DNA from: a virus
IMG/VR virus record: IMGVR_UViG_3300047373_000207
Location: 1 to 21,786 of that record
Reading direction: 5' to 3' (one strand)
Length of the DNA: 21,786 bases
Part shown: positions 7,883-15,288 of the stretch, one piece after another
Layout: every line of letters begins with the position of its first letter
Numbering within the stretch: position 1 is the first letter of the stretch
Notes under the pieces: model-generated
Databases searched by the model: none
What the model was told of the DNA's origin: nothing
The model's input: only the letters and a program-made list of their open reading frames with translations
Program-made: the position numbers and the translations under genes

Positions 7883-10087
7883 TTATTTGCTTTCGTTTGG
7901 TGAATCTATTGGCCAGCTATTATTCTTTTTTAAATAATATTCTGCTAAATTCACAGGCGTTGCTGCAACAAATATTTTGTCACCTTGATTGTTTACAGCT
8001 GGCTTGCCATTTGCATCAAGTAATTGTATATTTTTTGTTTCACTGCTTAGTTTTAATTTTTCAAGCAAAGTATTTTTGTTTAACTTACGATTTCTATAAT
8101 CATTTGTTATCCAATTATTTTCATTGCCCTTTACCTTGCTACCTTTTGCTGTCAATGCTTCTAATTGCAAATATTTAGTAAATGCTTCATCAGGTGTAAG
8201 TCTATAATCTGATAATGGACTTGCAGCTAATTTAGCAAATCTTAATTCATTTTCACTTAATGCACCAAAAGTAACGCCAGATATTACATCTATTGTGTCA
8301 CTAGAAACAAGTCTTTCTATGTCTGCCTGTAAACTAGCAGCAGGTGTACCTCTTACAGCACCTAAATAGCTTGTAAAACCATATGCTGATGATAATTTAT
8401 CTTTAGATAATAAATCATAAAAATCACGTTCATATGCTTTTGCCGCAGCCTCTGCTGTTTCTTTTTTATTAGCTTCTTCTTTTTCTTTTTCATCCATTTC
8501 ATTTAATTTGCTGTAAGTAGTAAAGCTATATAAATTTTCTTTAATTGGATTTCCTGTTTGCATATCTATATAATTTTTACCATCATAAACTACATTGTAT
8601 CCAACACCACTTTCTGTAAACATTTCTTTTGGTTTACCTCTTGTTACACCAGATTTTGCTCTTTTAATTAAATTTTTTGTTCTGTTTGTCTCAGTTACTG
8701 TTTTTTCCAAGTTTGCTATCATCTGGTCTATCTCTAACTTATCCAGTCTATCTTTTGTGCCTTGATCTCTTATTTCAGCTTCAGTTGCTTCTCGTGTGTG
8801 TACTCCACCAAATTTTGTATCAAATTGTGTTGTACCCACCAATATACCATCATCGTTTTCGCTAAATATTACTTTTTTAGACTCTGGGTTAATGCCTAGT
8901 CTGTTCATTTCAATAGTAGTTTCAAGTGCCTCAATCTCTAAATCATTCATTTTCATAGTTTTATCCATTTGTGTTAAATCCGATGTAGAAACTGGGCCTA
9001 AATTTATTGGTTTTCCATATTTATTTCTGCCCTGATTAACCCATACACCATCTACAAGTTCTGGTGTAACTTCACCAACAATAGCGCGTTCACTTTCTTG
9101 TTGTGTTTTTTGATCATCAAGTAATGTATTTTTTCTTTCAATTAAATTGCTACGTCTAGCATCATAATCACTACGCATAGCATCTTCACTTGCAGCTTGC
9201 CTAGCTAACACACCTTGCATTACATTGCTCCCTGTACCCGGTATTGCAAATGCATCCGATGCTGCACCAGCTAATATTTGTATATAATCACCTAATTTAA
9301 GTTTACCTGATTTATATTCATTATTTAGCTCTGCGTTAATTTTATCTAATTCAGTTTTTTCTTGCGTAATTTCTGGTTTTTGTTTTTGTTGACTTAATAT
9401 TGAACCATTTAAATTATTAGGAGTAAAAGTTCTTACATTTTTTTCACCATCAAAATTTGTTACTTGTGTACCATCTACTTTACGTTCTAATGCTATATTT
9501 CGCTCTTTATTTATTTGGTTTTGCATTTGTGGTTTTATGTTTTGACTTCTGCTCTTTGCAGCATTTACAGCAGCATTTACATTACCATAACCTTGTAATG
9601 GTGTGCCTGTTATTGGATCAGTTATTTTACCATCTTGACCGATAACAGATTGTATTGCTTGTTCTTTGTTTAATATATTACCATTAGCACCTACTGTTGG
9701 TATATTGTAAAAAATACCATTTATAGGCTCTGTAATTGTTTTTTCAGAATAACTTTCGCCATTTTTATTGTATACAGGTCTGCCATATTGCGTAACTTGT
9801 CTATTAGATACTGTTTTAGGTGCTAAACCATTAAGTAAATCTGCCTTACGCGGTGTGTTTAATTTAAATTGTTCTGGCATAGTTATTTTATTGCCGTAAC
9901 TAAATGGTTGCTGTTGTGACATATTATTTGGCATTGTTTGCGTTTGTTCTGGCGGCATAGCAACAGGCTTTGTGTCCATCTGTGATGGTAGCTTTATGCC
10001 TAATGATGCTCTTAACCTACGTTCTTCGTCAGTTAATTGTCTATCATCTTTTGCAAATAAATTACCTAATATGTTAATGTTTCTCAT
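7883..10087 (-). CDS. Putative internal virion (core/ejection) protein, 734 aa
   Basis: This 734-residue protein has no domain I recognise. The N-terminus carries LTDEERRLRASLGIKLPSQ (18-36), then a Gln/Asn/Met/Pro-rich disordered region to about 240. A hydrophobic Gly/Ala patch follows near 267-290 (YIQILAGAASDAFAIPGTGS), then a long helical, charged part with coiled-coil character (for example EKEKEEANKKETAEAAAKAY). Length and position between a 308-aa and a 653-aa protein match the middle member of a T7-type internal core (T7 gp15 is 747 aa), but no sequence similarity can be claimed. It lies 13 nt after the 308-aa gene and one nucleotide before the next start. The gene is strongly A/T-rich. 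The upstream site AAAGAAAG is a weak ribosome-binding site. A tail or tape-measure-like role is a less likely alternative. Confidence 0.6.
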   Translation of the reverse strand: MRNINILGNLFAKDDRQLTDEERRLRASLGIKLPSQMDTKPVAMPPEQTQTMPNNMSQQQPFSYGNKITMPEQFKLNTPRKADLLNGLAPKTVSNRQVTQYGRPVYNKNGESYSEKTITEPINGIFYNIPTVGANGNILNKEQAIQSVIGQDGKITDPITGTPLQGYGNVNAAVNAAKSRSQNIKPQMQNQINKERNIALERKVDGTQVTNFDGEKNVRTFTPNNLNGSILSQQKQKPEITQEKTELDKINAELNNEYKSGKLKLGDYIQILAGAASDAFAIPGTGSNVMQGVLARQAASEDAMRSDYDARRSNLIERKNTLLDDQKTQQESERAIVGEVTPELVDGVWVNQGRNKYGKPINLGPVSTSDLTQMDKTMKMNDLEIEALETTIEMNRLGINPESKKVIFSENDDGILVGTTQFDTKFGGVHTREATEAEIRDQGTKDRLDKLEIDQMIANLEKTVTETNRTKNLIKRAKSGVTRGKPKEMFTESGVGYNVVYDGKNYIDMQTGNPIKENLYSFTTYSKLNEMDEKEKEEANKKETAEAAAKAYERDFYDLLSKDKLSSAYGFTSYLGAVRGTPAASLQADIERLVSSDTIDVISGVTFGALSENELRFAKLAASPLSDYRLTPDEAFTKYLQLEALTAKGSKVKGNENNWITNDYRNRKLNKNTLLEKLKLSSETKNIQLLDANGKPAVNNQGDKIFVAATPVNLAEYYLKKNNSWPIDSPNESK

Positions 10088-10100
10088 GTTATTGCTTTCT

Positions 10101-11027
10101 TTACTTGTAAGGTAATCCAGGTATTTTTATGCCAGACAATGCACTTGTTAACAAACCACCTATGCCCATACCACCTGACTCTGTAGTTGTTCTGTTGCTA
10201 TCAACTATTTGTGGTGTTCCACCAAGTATACCAAGTTCAATATTAGAACGTCTGTATGCGTCATCATATTGTCTAATAGCTTCATTATACATTGCATCTA
10301 ATTGTGCTTGCTCTAGCTCACGTTGTGTTTGTCCATATTGACTTTCTAAGCCATATGCACGTAAATCAGCGTCAGATAGTTGACCAGCCATATCAGCTAT
10401 TTGCGCTGCACTTCTAGCCCTCATATCTGCACCGCGTAATCCAGCAGATTGATTATATTGGTCTGCCGTAAGTTGTCTTTGTGCATCTGCTTGCACTCTA
10501 TTTGCAGCATCTTCATAACCCTGACTGCGTAACTCTGCGGCAGTTTTTGCAGCTATTTCTGTAAAATTACGTGTATTTTCAGCTTGCTGTATTGCTTGCC
10601 TTGAACCACCAAATGCAGATGCTTTAGACGCTTGTGCATCTATATTTTCAGCACTAGCCATTTCTCTGCGCTCTATATCGCTTAATGCGTTGCCAATAAC
10701 GTTTTCCATGTATGGGTTCATGTATCCGCTAATGTCAGCATCAGTAAAATTTTGGGATTGTATTTGATCTGGCGTGTATTGTGCGCCCTGTTGTGCCATT
10801 GTTAAGCCTTGTTCAACAAAACCCCGGTTGCTTACATTATTACCCATGTAATTTCCTAAAGCATTTGTTTCCATGTCACTTATACCAGCAACACGTTCGC
10901 CTGTGTATGGCGTATATGCTTGTTCACCAAAGCCTCTTGCATTTGATGCGGCAGTATTAATCATATTTTGTGTAAAAGGATCAACTGTATTATCTGTTGT
11001 TTCTACTTTTTTCTTTTTACTGCCCAT
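10101..11027 (-). CDS. Internal virion or structural protein, 308 aa
   Basis: The protein begins MGSKKKKVETTD and is largely alpha-helical with Ala, Gln and charged residues. Recognisable segments are YTPYTGERVAGISDMETNAL (38-57), YMNPYMENVI (102-111) and AFGGSRQAIQQAE (138-150). I recall this 'PYTGERVAG...YMNPY...FGGSR' arrangement from virion proteins of many marine podovirus-like phages. A glycine-rich hydrophobic tail ends the chain (GMGIGGLLTSALSGIKIPGL). Order after the nozzle and a gp13-like gene parallels T7 gp14, the small internal-core protein. I placed the start at ATG 11027 rather than 11039: GGAGG lies 5 nt before 11027, and the ATG overlaps the upstream stop as TAATG, whereas the earlier ATG overlaps that ribosome-binding site. 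Structural assignment is good; the exact virion location is inferred. Confidence 0.7.
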   Translation of the reverse strand: MGSKKKKVETTDNTVDPFTQNMINTAASNARGFGEQAYTPYTGERVAGISDMETNALGNYMGNNVSNRGFVEQGLTMAQQGAQYTPDQIQSQNFTDADISGYMNPYMENVIGNALSDIERREMASAENIDAQASKASAFGGSRQAIQQAENTRNFTEIAAKTAAELRSQGYEDAANRVQADAQRQLTADQYNQSAGLRGADMRARSAAQIADMAGQLSDADLRAYGLESQYGQTQRELEQAQLDAMYNEAIRQYDDAYRRSNIELGILGGTPQIVDSNRTTTESGGMGIGGLLTSALSGIKIPGLPYK

Positions 11028-11398
11028 TACAGCCTCCATATTAAGGTGTTGCCATGCTCAACAAAACCTAGTTTTTTTAATAATTTATTCCAACCTTTGC
11101 GATGACCAAATGTCATAATGTAATCACCGCCTAAATCTTTTACATATTTTTTTGCAGACACAACCAATGGATAAAAATCTTTTAAATTGCCTCCATAAAG
11201 CCATACATTTAGTCCAATAGTACCATCTGATTTATTAGCTATTTGTGTTATTGCAGCACTATTATTTGCTGGCCAATATTGCGCTTCTTTGTTTATTACA
11301 GCCTCTTTAACTTCTTCATATGTATGCTCATGCCCCGAACGCTCCAAAGCGTTTACGATTTGTTCTTTATGATTATCTATGTTTACAATGCCGTCCAA
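11027..11398 (-). CDS. GNAT-fold-like protein of the T7 gp13 type, TTG start
   Basis: The 123-residue protein ends with the pattern seen in many phage genes just before the internal-core genes: a strand (LNVWLYGGNLKDF, 74-86), a helix (VVSAKKYVKDLGG), a strand (DYIMTFG, 102-108), RKGWNKLLKKLGFVEHG (110-126 region), then a last strand. This 'GR.GW...L...GF' C-terminal half is acetyltransferase-like, and the T7 gp13 position (after the nozzle, before gp14) is the same. Such proteins probably help virion assembly; enzyme activity is not shown. There is no ATG in the first two thirds of the frame. TTG 11398 has GGAG 7 nt upstream, so it is the likely start, overlapping the previous gene by 16 nt. 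The stop overlaps the next start as TAATG. The gene is A/T-rich like its downstream neighbours. Confidence 0.65.
   Translation of the reverse strand: MDGIVNIDNHKEQIVNALERSGHEHTYEEVKEAVINKEAQYWPANNSAAITQIANKSDGTIGLNVWLYGGNLKDFYPLVVSAKKYVKDLGGDYIMTFGHRKGWNKLLKKLGFVEHGNTLIWRL
11033..11037 (-). promoter_or_regulatory. Ribosome-binding site deciding the start of the 308-aa gene
   Basis: The minus strand reads GGAGG CTGTA ATG, giving a near-perfect Shine-Dalgarno 5 nt from ATG 11027. The upstream in-frame ATG at 11039 overlaps this site and would place it inside the coding region. Confidence 0.8.
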
Positions 11399-11592
11399 GA
11401 CAATACTCCAGAGTTATCAATACTTGCGCTGTAACGTGTGCCGTTAGGACTTGTTAGTATTAATCTATTGTTTGCGTTTATATTTATATCTTCATTTATT
11501 TTGCGTGTTTGCGTCATTTCATATGTAATATTACGACGTGTTTCTATTTCATTTACTGCATCGTATGTTGGCATTGCATCAGGTAGCCTCAT
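11383..11592 (-). CDS. Small conserved phage protein, 69 aa
   Basis: The protein starts MRLPDAMPTYDAVNEIETRR and ends with a beta-rich part, NNRLILTSPNGTRYSASIDN (41-60), then GVLSWTAL. I recall short proteins of this kind (LP....YD..NE..TR at the N-terminus and 'LILTSPDGTRY...VDNSG' at the C-terminus) directly after the nozzle gene in many podovirus-like genomes. No function is known to me. The hairpin-like beta segment resembles a small domain that could sit on a fiber or tail component. It starts by a 4-nt ATGA overlap with the nozzle gene, with GGGAG 7 nt upstream, so synthesis is probably coupled to the tail protein. A structural or assembly role is inferred from position only. Confidence 0.7.
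   Translation of the reverse strand: MRLPDAMPTYDAVNEIETRRNITYEMTQTRKINEDININANNRLILTSPNGTRYSASIDNSGVLSWTAL
11406..11409 (-). promoter_or_regulatory. Ribosome-binding site for the TTG-started gp13-like gene
   Basis: GGAG lies 7 nt before TTG 11398, inside the end of the preceding 69-aa gene. No ATG exists nearby in this frame, so this site fixes the start. Confidence 0.65.
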
Positions 11593-13067
11593 CGTTTGCT
11601 CCCTGGTTTAACTTCAATACGCGGCACACCAAGCCTCCAATTAGTTGACTCTGCACCTATTGCCTTAACAAGCATCTGCCTTCCATGTACTCTTATTGGC
11701 ACAGGTTGCCGAGTTGCTGTGTAAGGGCCAAAACTACGCTCTGTGCCGTTAGGATACATTTTAGTTTTAAAAGTCATGCTAACGTCGCCCTGTGCGCTTT
11801 CATCAGGATATAAAAACGTAAGATTAGAGCTGTTTTCACCTGTACCTAATTCTACAGGGCCATGCTCAATAAAACTAACATCTCCATTGTGATCATAGCC
11901 AAACTCATGGTCATATATCTTGCCAGTAGCATCTACAGCTATTGGATATGGTAATGGCGCTTTGTCTGTCGCACATAATCGCGATAAACTGCCTTTATTC
12001 CAATGTCCTTCTCTATAGTCATAAACCACATATTTGTCATTTTCAGTGCTATCAGCACTAGGGTAAAACCACCAAACTTCACCAAATGATGCGTTATGCC
12101 AAGCAGTAACTTTGCTAATTTGCGCCCTGTTAATATCTTTAAACACTGCATCATGCACATCGCATTTTATAGGTTGGCTGTAACCTGTATAAACATAAAA
12201 GTTTTCATGTGACATCCAATATGCTGCGCCATCAGCCGTTGTCACCGCACCAGCAGATACTAAACCACCACCAGCATTATCTTGTGGAAATCCGTATACT
12301 AATGGCGGCCCTAAATATACAACGCGCCACACATCTTTGTCTGTAAATATAAGGCTACCACCTTTAACATTGACCGCATTTAATATTGTACCAGCTGTTT
12401 GTAGACTAAAGTTACCAGCTTGGTTATTAGCCGCTGCTGTCCATTGGTTTCTATCTTCTTGATCTGACCAAGCAACATCTCTTGGCACACCTCCTGCTCC
12501 AAGGCACATTACAATACGTTCTGGTGTTACTAATACTGCCCTATTACTTACAGGCGCATTTGTTACTTGTGTAGCATCAACATTAACATTTACATTCCAT
12601 TCGTACAATTTACCATCATCAGGCAATACGCCTAGTAATATTTGTCCAAAAGTATCTAATGACCACACACTTGCTGGATTTATAGTATTAGTTACAGCAG
12701 GGTTACTAACACCATACGGCCCACGACCATATAATCCTGTGCCATAACCAGCACCTGTATCTGCATCTGCTCTGCCTGTAGTCAATCCAGAAGGCGTTAT
12801 GTCTGTTACAGCACCACCTACAGTCATAGCGTACAAGTTACTATTAGTACCTATAGCGGCAAATATTTGATTACTGTTATCACGCCAAGATATTACACGT
12901 CTTGCCTTGCCGCTTACAGTTGTAGTTGTTCTTTGCCTCCAGCCGCCCATTGGCCCCAATGCACCAAACTGCCAGCGCACAAGGTTAGCATCAAAGTTAC
13001 GGCCTTTAGACTGATACTCTGTTCCGTTGGTGTATACACCTGGTGGTATGTTTAATGGTACTAACAT
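11589..13067 (-). CDS. Tail nozzle/tubular-like structural protein
   Basis: This 492-residue protein begins LVPLNIPPGVYTNGTEYQSK and soon has RWQFGALGPMGGWRQ (31-45), a pattern shared by podovirus tail-tube or nozzle proteins of the P22 gp10/T7 gp12 class (a gp10-type name is 'packaged DNA stabilisation protein'). The middle repeats beta strands consistent with a propeller-like body, including VWSLDTFGQILLGVLPDDGK (133-152) and the aromatic MSHENFYVYTG. The C-terminus has ERSFGPYTATRQPVPIRVHG and closes with WRLGVPRIEVKPGSKR. In the virion it would extend the tail below the head-tail adaptor and hold the packaged DNA. It overlaps the preceding Ig-like gene as TAATG and the next gene as ATGA. 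The class is well supported by several motifs and gene order; the exact homologue needs a profile search. Confidence 0.75.
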   Translation of the reverse strand: MLVPLNIPPGVYTNGTEYQSKGRNFDANLVRWQFGALGPMGGWRQRTTTTVSGKARRVISWRDNSNQIFAAIGTNSNLYAMTVGGAVTDITPSGLTTGRADADTGAGYGTGLYGRGPYGVSNPAVTNTINPASVWSLDTFGQILLGVLPDDGKLYEWNVNVNVDATQVTNAPVSNRAVLVTPERIVMCLGAGGVPRDVAWSDQEDRNQWTAAANNQAGNFSLQTAGTILNAVNVKGGSLIFTDKDVWRVVYLGPPLVYGFPQDNAGGGLVSAGAVTTADGAAYWMSHENFYVYTGYSQPIKCDVHDAVFKDINRAQISKVTAWHNASFGEVWWFYPSADSTENDKYVVYDYREGHWNKGSLSRLCATDKAPLPYPIAVDATGKIYDHEFGYDHNGDVSFIEHGPVELGTGENSSNLTFLYPDESAQGDVSMTFKTKMYPNGTERSFGPYTATRQPVPIRVHGRQMLVKAIGAESTNWRLGVPRIEVKPGSKR

Positions 13068-13531
13068 TAACTAAAACTCACTGTAACTGTATCTGAATTA
13101 ATTACGTTGTTATCGGCATCTGTTACTTGACATCTGTAAACAGCATTGCCACCAGATAACGCATAATTAAAACCAAATCTTGTAGTGTACTGCGTTGGCA
13201 GTTGTGGGAATAGATTTATACTACTCACAGTGCCAGATACATAAAACCATTGATATGTAAATGGCGCTTTCCCGCCTGTAACTGTTACGGCTGTGTAACC
13301 AGTGCCGGGGCTACTTGTAACACCTGTGTAACTACCTATTGATGAGTTGTATGATGTAGAACCAGACAATGTTGTTTGCGTTAGTGTTGCTTCAAATGCA
13401 GTAGAAACAACTTCCCATGCACTACCATTCCATCTCTTTACACCACTGTTAGGTTCTACCCACGCACTACCATTGTAATACTTAGCTGTTGCGTCTGCAA
13501 ATGCAGTGCCGTTATAAGTTTTAATCGCCAT
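13067..13531 (-). CDS. Ig-like virion surface protein, 154 aa
   Basis: The first 45 residues hold three short 'YNG/WNG-S/T-AW' units (YNGTAFADA, YYNGSAWVEP, RWNGSAWEVV), a motif common at the base of phage fibers and decoration proteins. Residues 50-154 form an Ig-like or PKD-like domain: GKAPFTYQWFYVSG, later NAVYRCQVTDADNNVINSDT and a final VTVSFS strand. The W and C residues in those positions follow the usual Ig core pattern. Such domains in phages are generally displayed on the virion surface and bind carbohydrates weakly. It starts by a TAATG overlap with the fiber-like gene and ends by a TAATG overlap with the nozzle gene, so all three are probably coupled. Whether it sits on the head, tail or fiber cannot be read from the sequence. 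Confidence 0.7.
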   Translation of the reverse strand: MAIKTYNGTAFADATAKYYNGSAWVEPNSGVKRWNGSAWEVVSTAFEATLTQTTLSGSTSYNSSIGSYTGVTSSPGTGYTAVTVTGGKAPFTYQWFYVSGTVSSINLFPQLPTQYTTRFGFNYALSGGNAVYRCQVTDADNNVINSDTVTVSFS

Positions 13532-14067
13532 TATGCCGTTGTATCAAACCAAATGTCATCTGTTAGTGGACTTGTAGGCGCTGTATTGCCTACAGTTATT
13601 GTTCTGCCATTACCGCTTGCGTGCGCTACTTTACTGTCTAATGCAGCTTGTAAACCTGTTGTTTTTGCTATTGTAAATGTACCATCGGCTACTGTTGCTA
13701 ATGTTGTAGCTAAAGAAAAGTTACCAGTACCATCAAATGCTACGCTTCCTGTTACTGCGCCTGTCAGTGTTACTGTTCTGGCAGTAGACCATTTATCTGC
13801 TGACGCTGCATTGCCTGTGACAGCGCCTGTTACGTTGCCTGTTACGTTACCTGTAACATTGCCTGTTAAATTGCCAACAAATGTCGGCCCTGTAACTGTT
13901 CCTGTAAATGTAGGGCTTGCTAATGGTGCTTTACTGTTAGCTAAATTTTCATTAGTTTTTACTTGTGCATCAATTGCTATTTGCGTGTTATTTAAATCAC
14001 CGCCCCATGTATCTTGTGCAGTACCTGGTGTATTATATGTCCAGCCATAATTTGTTGTTGTAGGCAT
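13531..14067 (-). CDS. Short repeat-rich tail-fiber-like protein, 178 aa
   Basis: The N-terminus, TNYGWTYNTPGTAQDTWGGD (5-24), is the typical opening of many phage tail-fiber-like proteins. Next come PLASPTFTGTVTGPTFVGN (48-66), the tandem GNLTGNVTGNVTGNVTGAVT (65-84) and SADKWSTARTVTLTGAVTGS (89-108) with FDGTGNFSLATTL, all standard fiber collar-repeat motifs. The C-terminal 'APTSPLTDDIWFDTTA' is a short end motif often found in such proteins. It is far shorter than the 1251-aa fiber and has no S74 domain, so it may be a short spike, a collar fiber or an adaptor for the next Ig-like protein. It follows the adaptor gene by one nucleotide and overlaps the Ig-like gene as TAATG. Fiber character is clear; attachment site and partner are unknown. 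Confidence 0.8.
   Translation of the reverse strand: MPTTTNYGWTYNTPGTAQDTWGGDLNNTQIAIDAQVKTNENLANSKAPLASPTFTGTVTGPTFVGNLTGNVTGNVTGNVTGAVTGNAASADKWSTARTVTLTGAVTGSVAFDGTGNFSLATTLATVADGTFTIAKTTGLQAALDSKVAHASGNGRTITVGNTAPTSPLTDDIWFDTTA
13810..13875 (-). repeat. Tandem (GNVT)-type repeat in the short fiber-like gene
   Basis: Residues 65-86 are consecutive four-residue units: GNLT, GNVT, GNVT, GNVT, GAVT, then GN. On the DNA this is a 12-bp period with mainly third-position differences. Copy number of such units often varies between related phages. Confidence 0.85.
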
Positions 14068-14068
14068 A

Positions 14069-14680
14069 TCAATAGTATCCTGCTGTTGCGTTTATCATTT
14101 GTGGTTTAGTTCCTGACATTCTGCGCTTATCTTGGTCATTCAATGCTTTAACAGCATCTTCAAACAATGCACTCCATACAGGTAATCTGCTATCGTCATT
14201 TAAAAATGGTGCAGCGTGTAATAATGTGCCATACAAGTATATTTGCGGTGATTTACTCAATAACCAATTTGTATCTACATCATTTACCAAAGGCGTTACT
14301 TCAGCCAAGTACCTCATAATGCCAATGGTAGCATCCGGGGGAAACGGATAGAATAATAGTTTAGTGCCTTGTATAGAATAAAATCTAGGTATACCTGAGT
14401 CAGCACCTATTCCATCTAATGAGTTGTGTGGTACATATTGCAATGGATATTCAGAGCTTTTCATCTGTATATTACGCATTTCTAAAAAGTTTGTAGGCAA
14501 TGTTGTTTGCCCTACGTTTATAGTAAACTCAGTGTATTCTTCCATCTCAGATACATTGACTTTGCGATTAACGCTTTCTTCATTCATTTTAATAAAATTA
14601 GGTATTTGTGCAGTTAAATCATCACGATTTAACGTGTCATTTATAACTGTTTTTAATTCGCCTAGATTTGCAAATGCCAT
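14069..14680 (-). CDS. Head-tail adaptor, SU10/gp4-like
   Basis: This 203-residue protein starts MAFANLGELKTVINDTLNRD (1-20), then QIPNFIKMNEESVNRKVNVSEME, the helical opening of the podovirus adaptor family ('L...I..WLNR.DL..QIP.FI...E..INR.LR...ME'). A beta-rich middle follows (TLPTNFLEMRNIQMKSSEYP; later PRFYSIQGTKLLFYPFPP), and the second half has LSKSPQIYLYGTLLHAAPFL (141-160) before a final helix. In this family the protein forms a ring under the portal and provides the binding surface for the tail nozzle. It lies between the capsid-associated small genes and the tail genes, where an adaptor is expected. It starts 2 nt after the previous stop, with AAGGTG 6 nt upstream. The assignment rests on motif pattern, length and order. 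Confidence 0.78.
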   Translation of the reverse strand: MAFANLGELKTVINDTLNRDDLTAQIPNFIKMNEESVNRKVNVSEMEEYTEFTINVGQTTLPTNFLEMRNIQMKSSEYPLQYVPHNSLDGIGADSGIPRFYSIQGTKLLFYPFPPDATIGIMRYLAEVTPLVNDVDTNWLLSKSPQIYLYGTLLHAAPFLNDDSRLPVWSALFEDAVKALNDQDKRRMSGTKPQMINATAGYY

Positions 14681-14682
14681 AA

Positions 14683-15012
14683 CTACACCTTAAACTGCGC
14701 TACTCGCAATGCCTGAAACTCATTACTGTTTAATTTTTCTACAACACGAGGCCAATGATCTTGATTAAATACATCAATGCCCTCTGTTGCTTTCCAATGC
14801 TGTATTAGACCTAATGGTATTGTGCCAACTTTAACTAAATCAGCTTTACCTAATGTGCCTTTAGCATCATATTGTTGTCTTTTATTGTTATCTAATATTT
14901 TAGTAACATCTTGTTCTGTTTTTACATACATTTCATCTGTTGCGCTATCAACTGCTAGGCTGTGCTTCATTCCTGTTGCTGCATCGTATGAAAATGGTTT
15001 AAAACTACTCAT
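14683..15012 (-). CDS. Conserved small head/connector-region protein, 109 aa
   Basis: After a polar N-terminus (MSSFKPFSYDAATGMKHSLA), residues 33-56 read DVTKILDNNKRQQYD followed by GTLGKADLVKVGTIPLGLIQ (52-71 region), then WKATEGIDVF and a C-terminal VEKLNSNEFQALRVAQFKV. The sequence 'D..K.LD.N.R........ LVKVGTIP..LI..W....GI......D......KLN...F..LR' is one I recall between coat and adaptor genes in many podovirus-like genomes. No function is firmly known; a role in head completion or connector assembly is suggested by position. It starts at TAACATG, one nucleotide after the upstream stop, with AGGGA upstream. It is well supported as a gene, less so in function. Confidence 0.7.
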   Translation of the reverse strand: MSSFKPFSYDAATGMKHSLAVDSATDEMYVKTEQDVTKILDNNKRQQYDAKGTLGKADLVKVGTIPLGLIQHWKATEGIDVFNQDHWPRVVEKLNSNEFQALRVAQFKV

Positions 15013-15013
15013 G

Positions 15014-15232
15014 TTAATCCCTTGCTACTACCAAATCGTTTTCTTCTAATAACTTAGCTTGCGCTGCATTTGTTTTAAATATGTCGCCTTTTTTATAACA
15101 TATTTCACTACCATCAGCATTTGATTTACCAGTTCTTATTTGCGCTATACCGCCTTTTTTAGTGACAATGCATTCAATGCCGTCATCTTTTTGTATTTTT
15201 GCTTTAATTTTTGGTGCTTTTGCCTTTGGCAT
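15014..15232 (-). CDS. Small Lys-rich protein of unknown function, 72 aa
   Basis: The N-terminus is basic (MPKAKAPKIKAKIQKDDGIE). The rest is a probable small beta domain (CIVTKKGGIAQIRTG, then SEICYKKGDIFKTN) ending in a helix and AKLLEENDLVVARD. The last 25 residues resemble small head proteins that start with 'KGD.F..' and finish 'A..L...G.V...D', which often follow coat genes and cement or complete the head. This is inference from size and place. AGGAG lies 6 nt before ATG 15232, and the gene is preceded by the only sizeable spacer of the window, so its translation is likely to be initiated on its own rather than by coupling to the capsid gene. The next gene begins one nucleotide after its stop. 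Confidence 0.65.
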   Translation of the reverse strand: MPKAKAPKIKAKIQKDDGIECIVTKKGGIAQIRTGKSNADGSEICYKKGDIFKTNAAQAKLLEENDLVVARD

Positions 15233-15250
15233 ATTTATCTCCTAATTGTA

Positions 15251-15272
15251 GGGGCTGGCAAATGCCAACCCC
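15251..15272 (-). promoter_or_regulatory. Hairpin in the spacer after the major capsid gene
   Basis: On the transcribed (minus-sense) RNA the arms GGGGUUGGCA and UGCCAGCCCC are separated by UU. All ten positions pair, with one G-U wobble and six or more G-C pairs. It starts 16 nt after the capsid stop and ends before the AGGAG of the next gene. There is no U-run after it, so a classic intrinsic terminator is unlikely. A transcript-stabilising or partial stop structure that keeps capsid mRNA abundant, like the Tphi element after T7 gene 10, is the likely role. Confidence 0.6.
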
Positions 15273-15288
15273 CATTCGTTACCTAATA

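Noticed and set aside
10101-11039. ATG at 11039 (MEAV...) for the 308-aa protein
   Set aside because: The GGAGG ribosome-binding site lies inside this extension, and the next ATG at 11027 overlaps the preceding stop as TAATG.
11939-12160. Minus-strand 73-aa ORF inside the nozzle gene
   Set aside because: It is an out-of-frame shadow of the nozzle coding sequence without an upstream ribosome-binding site or family resemblance.
15251-15272. Canonical Rho-independent terminator after the capsid gene
   Set aside because: The stem is strong, but the following transcript reads UACAAUUAGG with no U-run, and the operon continues at once; it is kept as a regulatory hairpin only.
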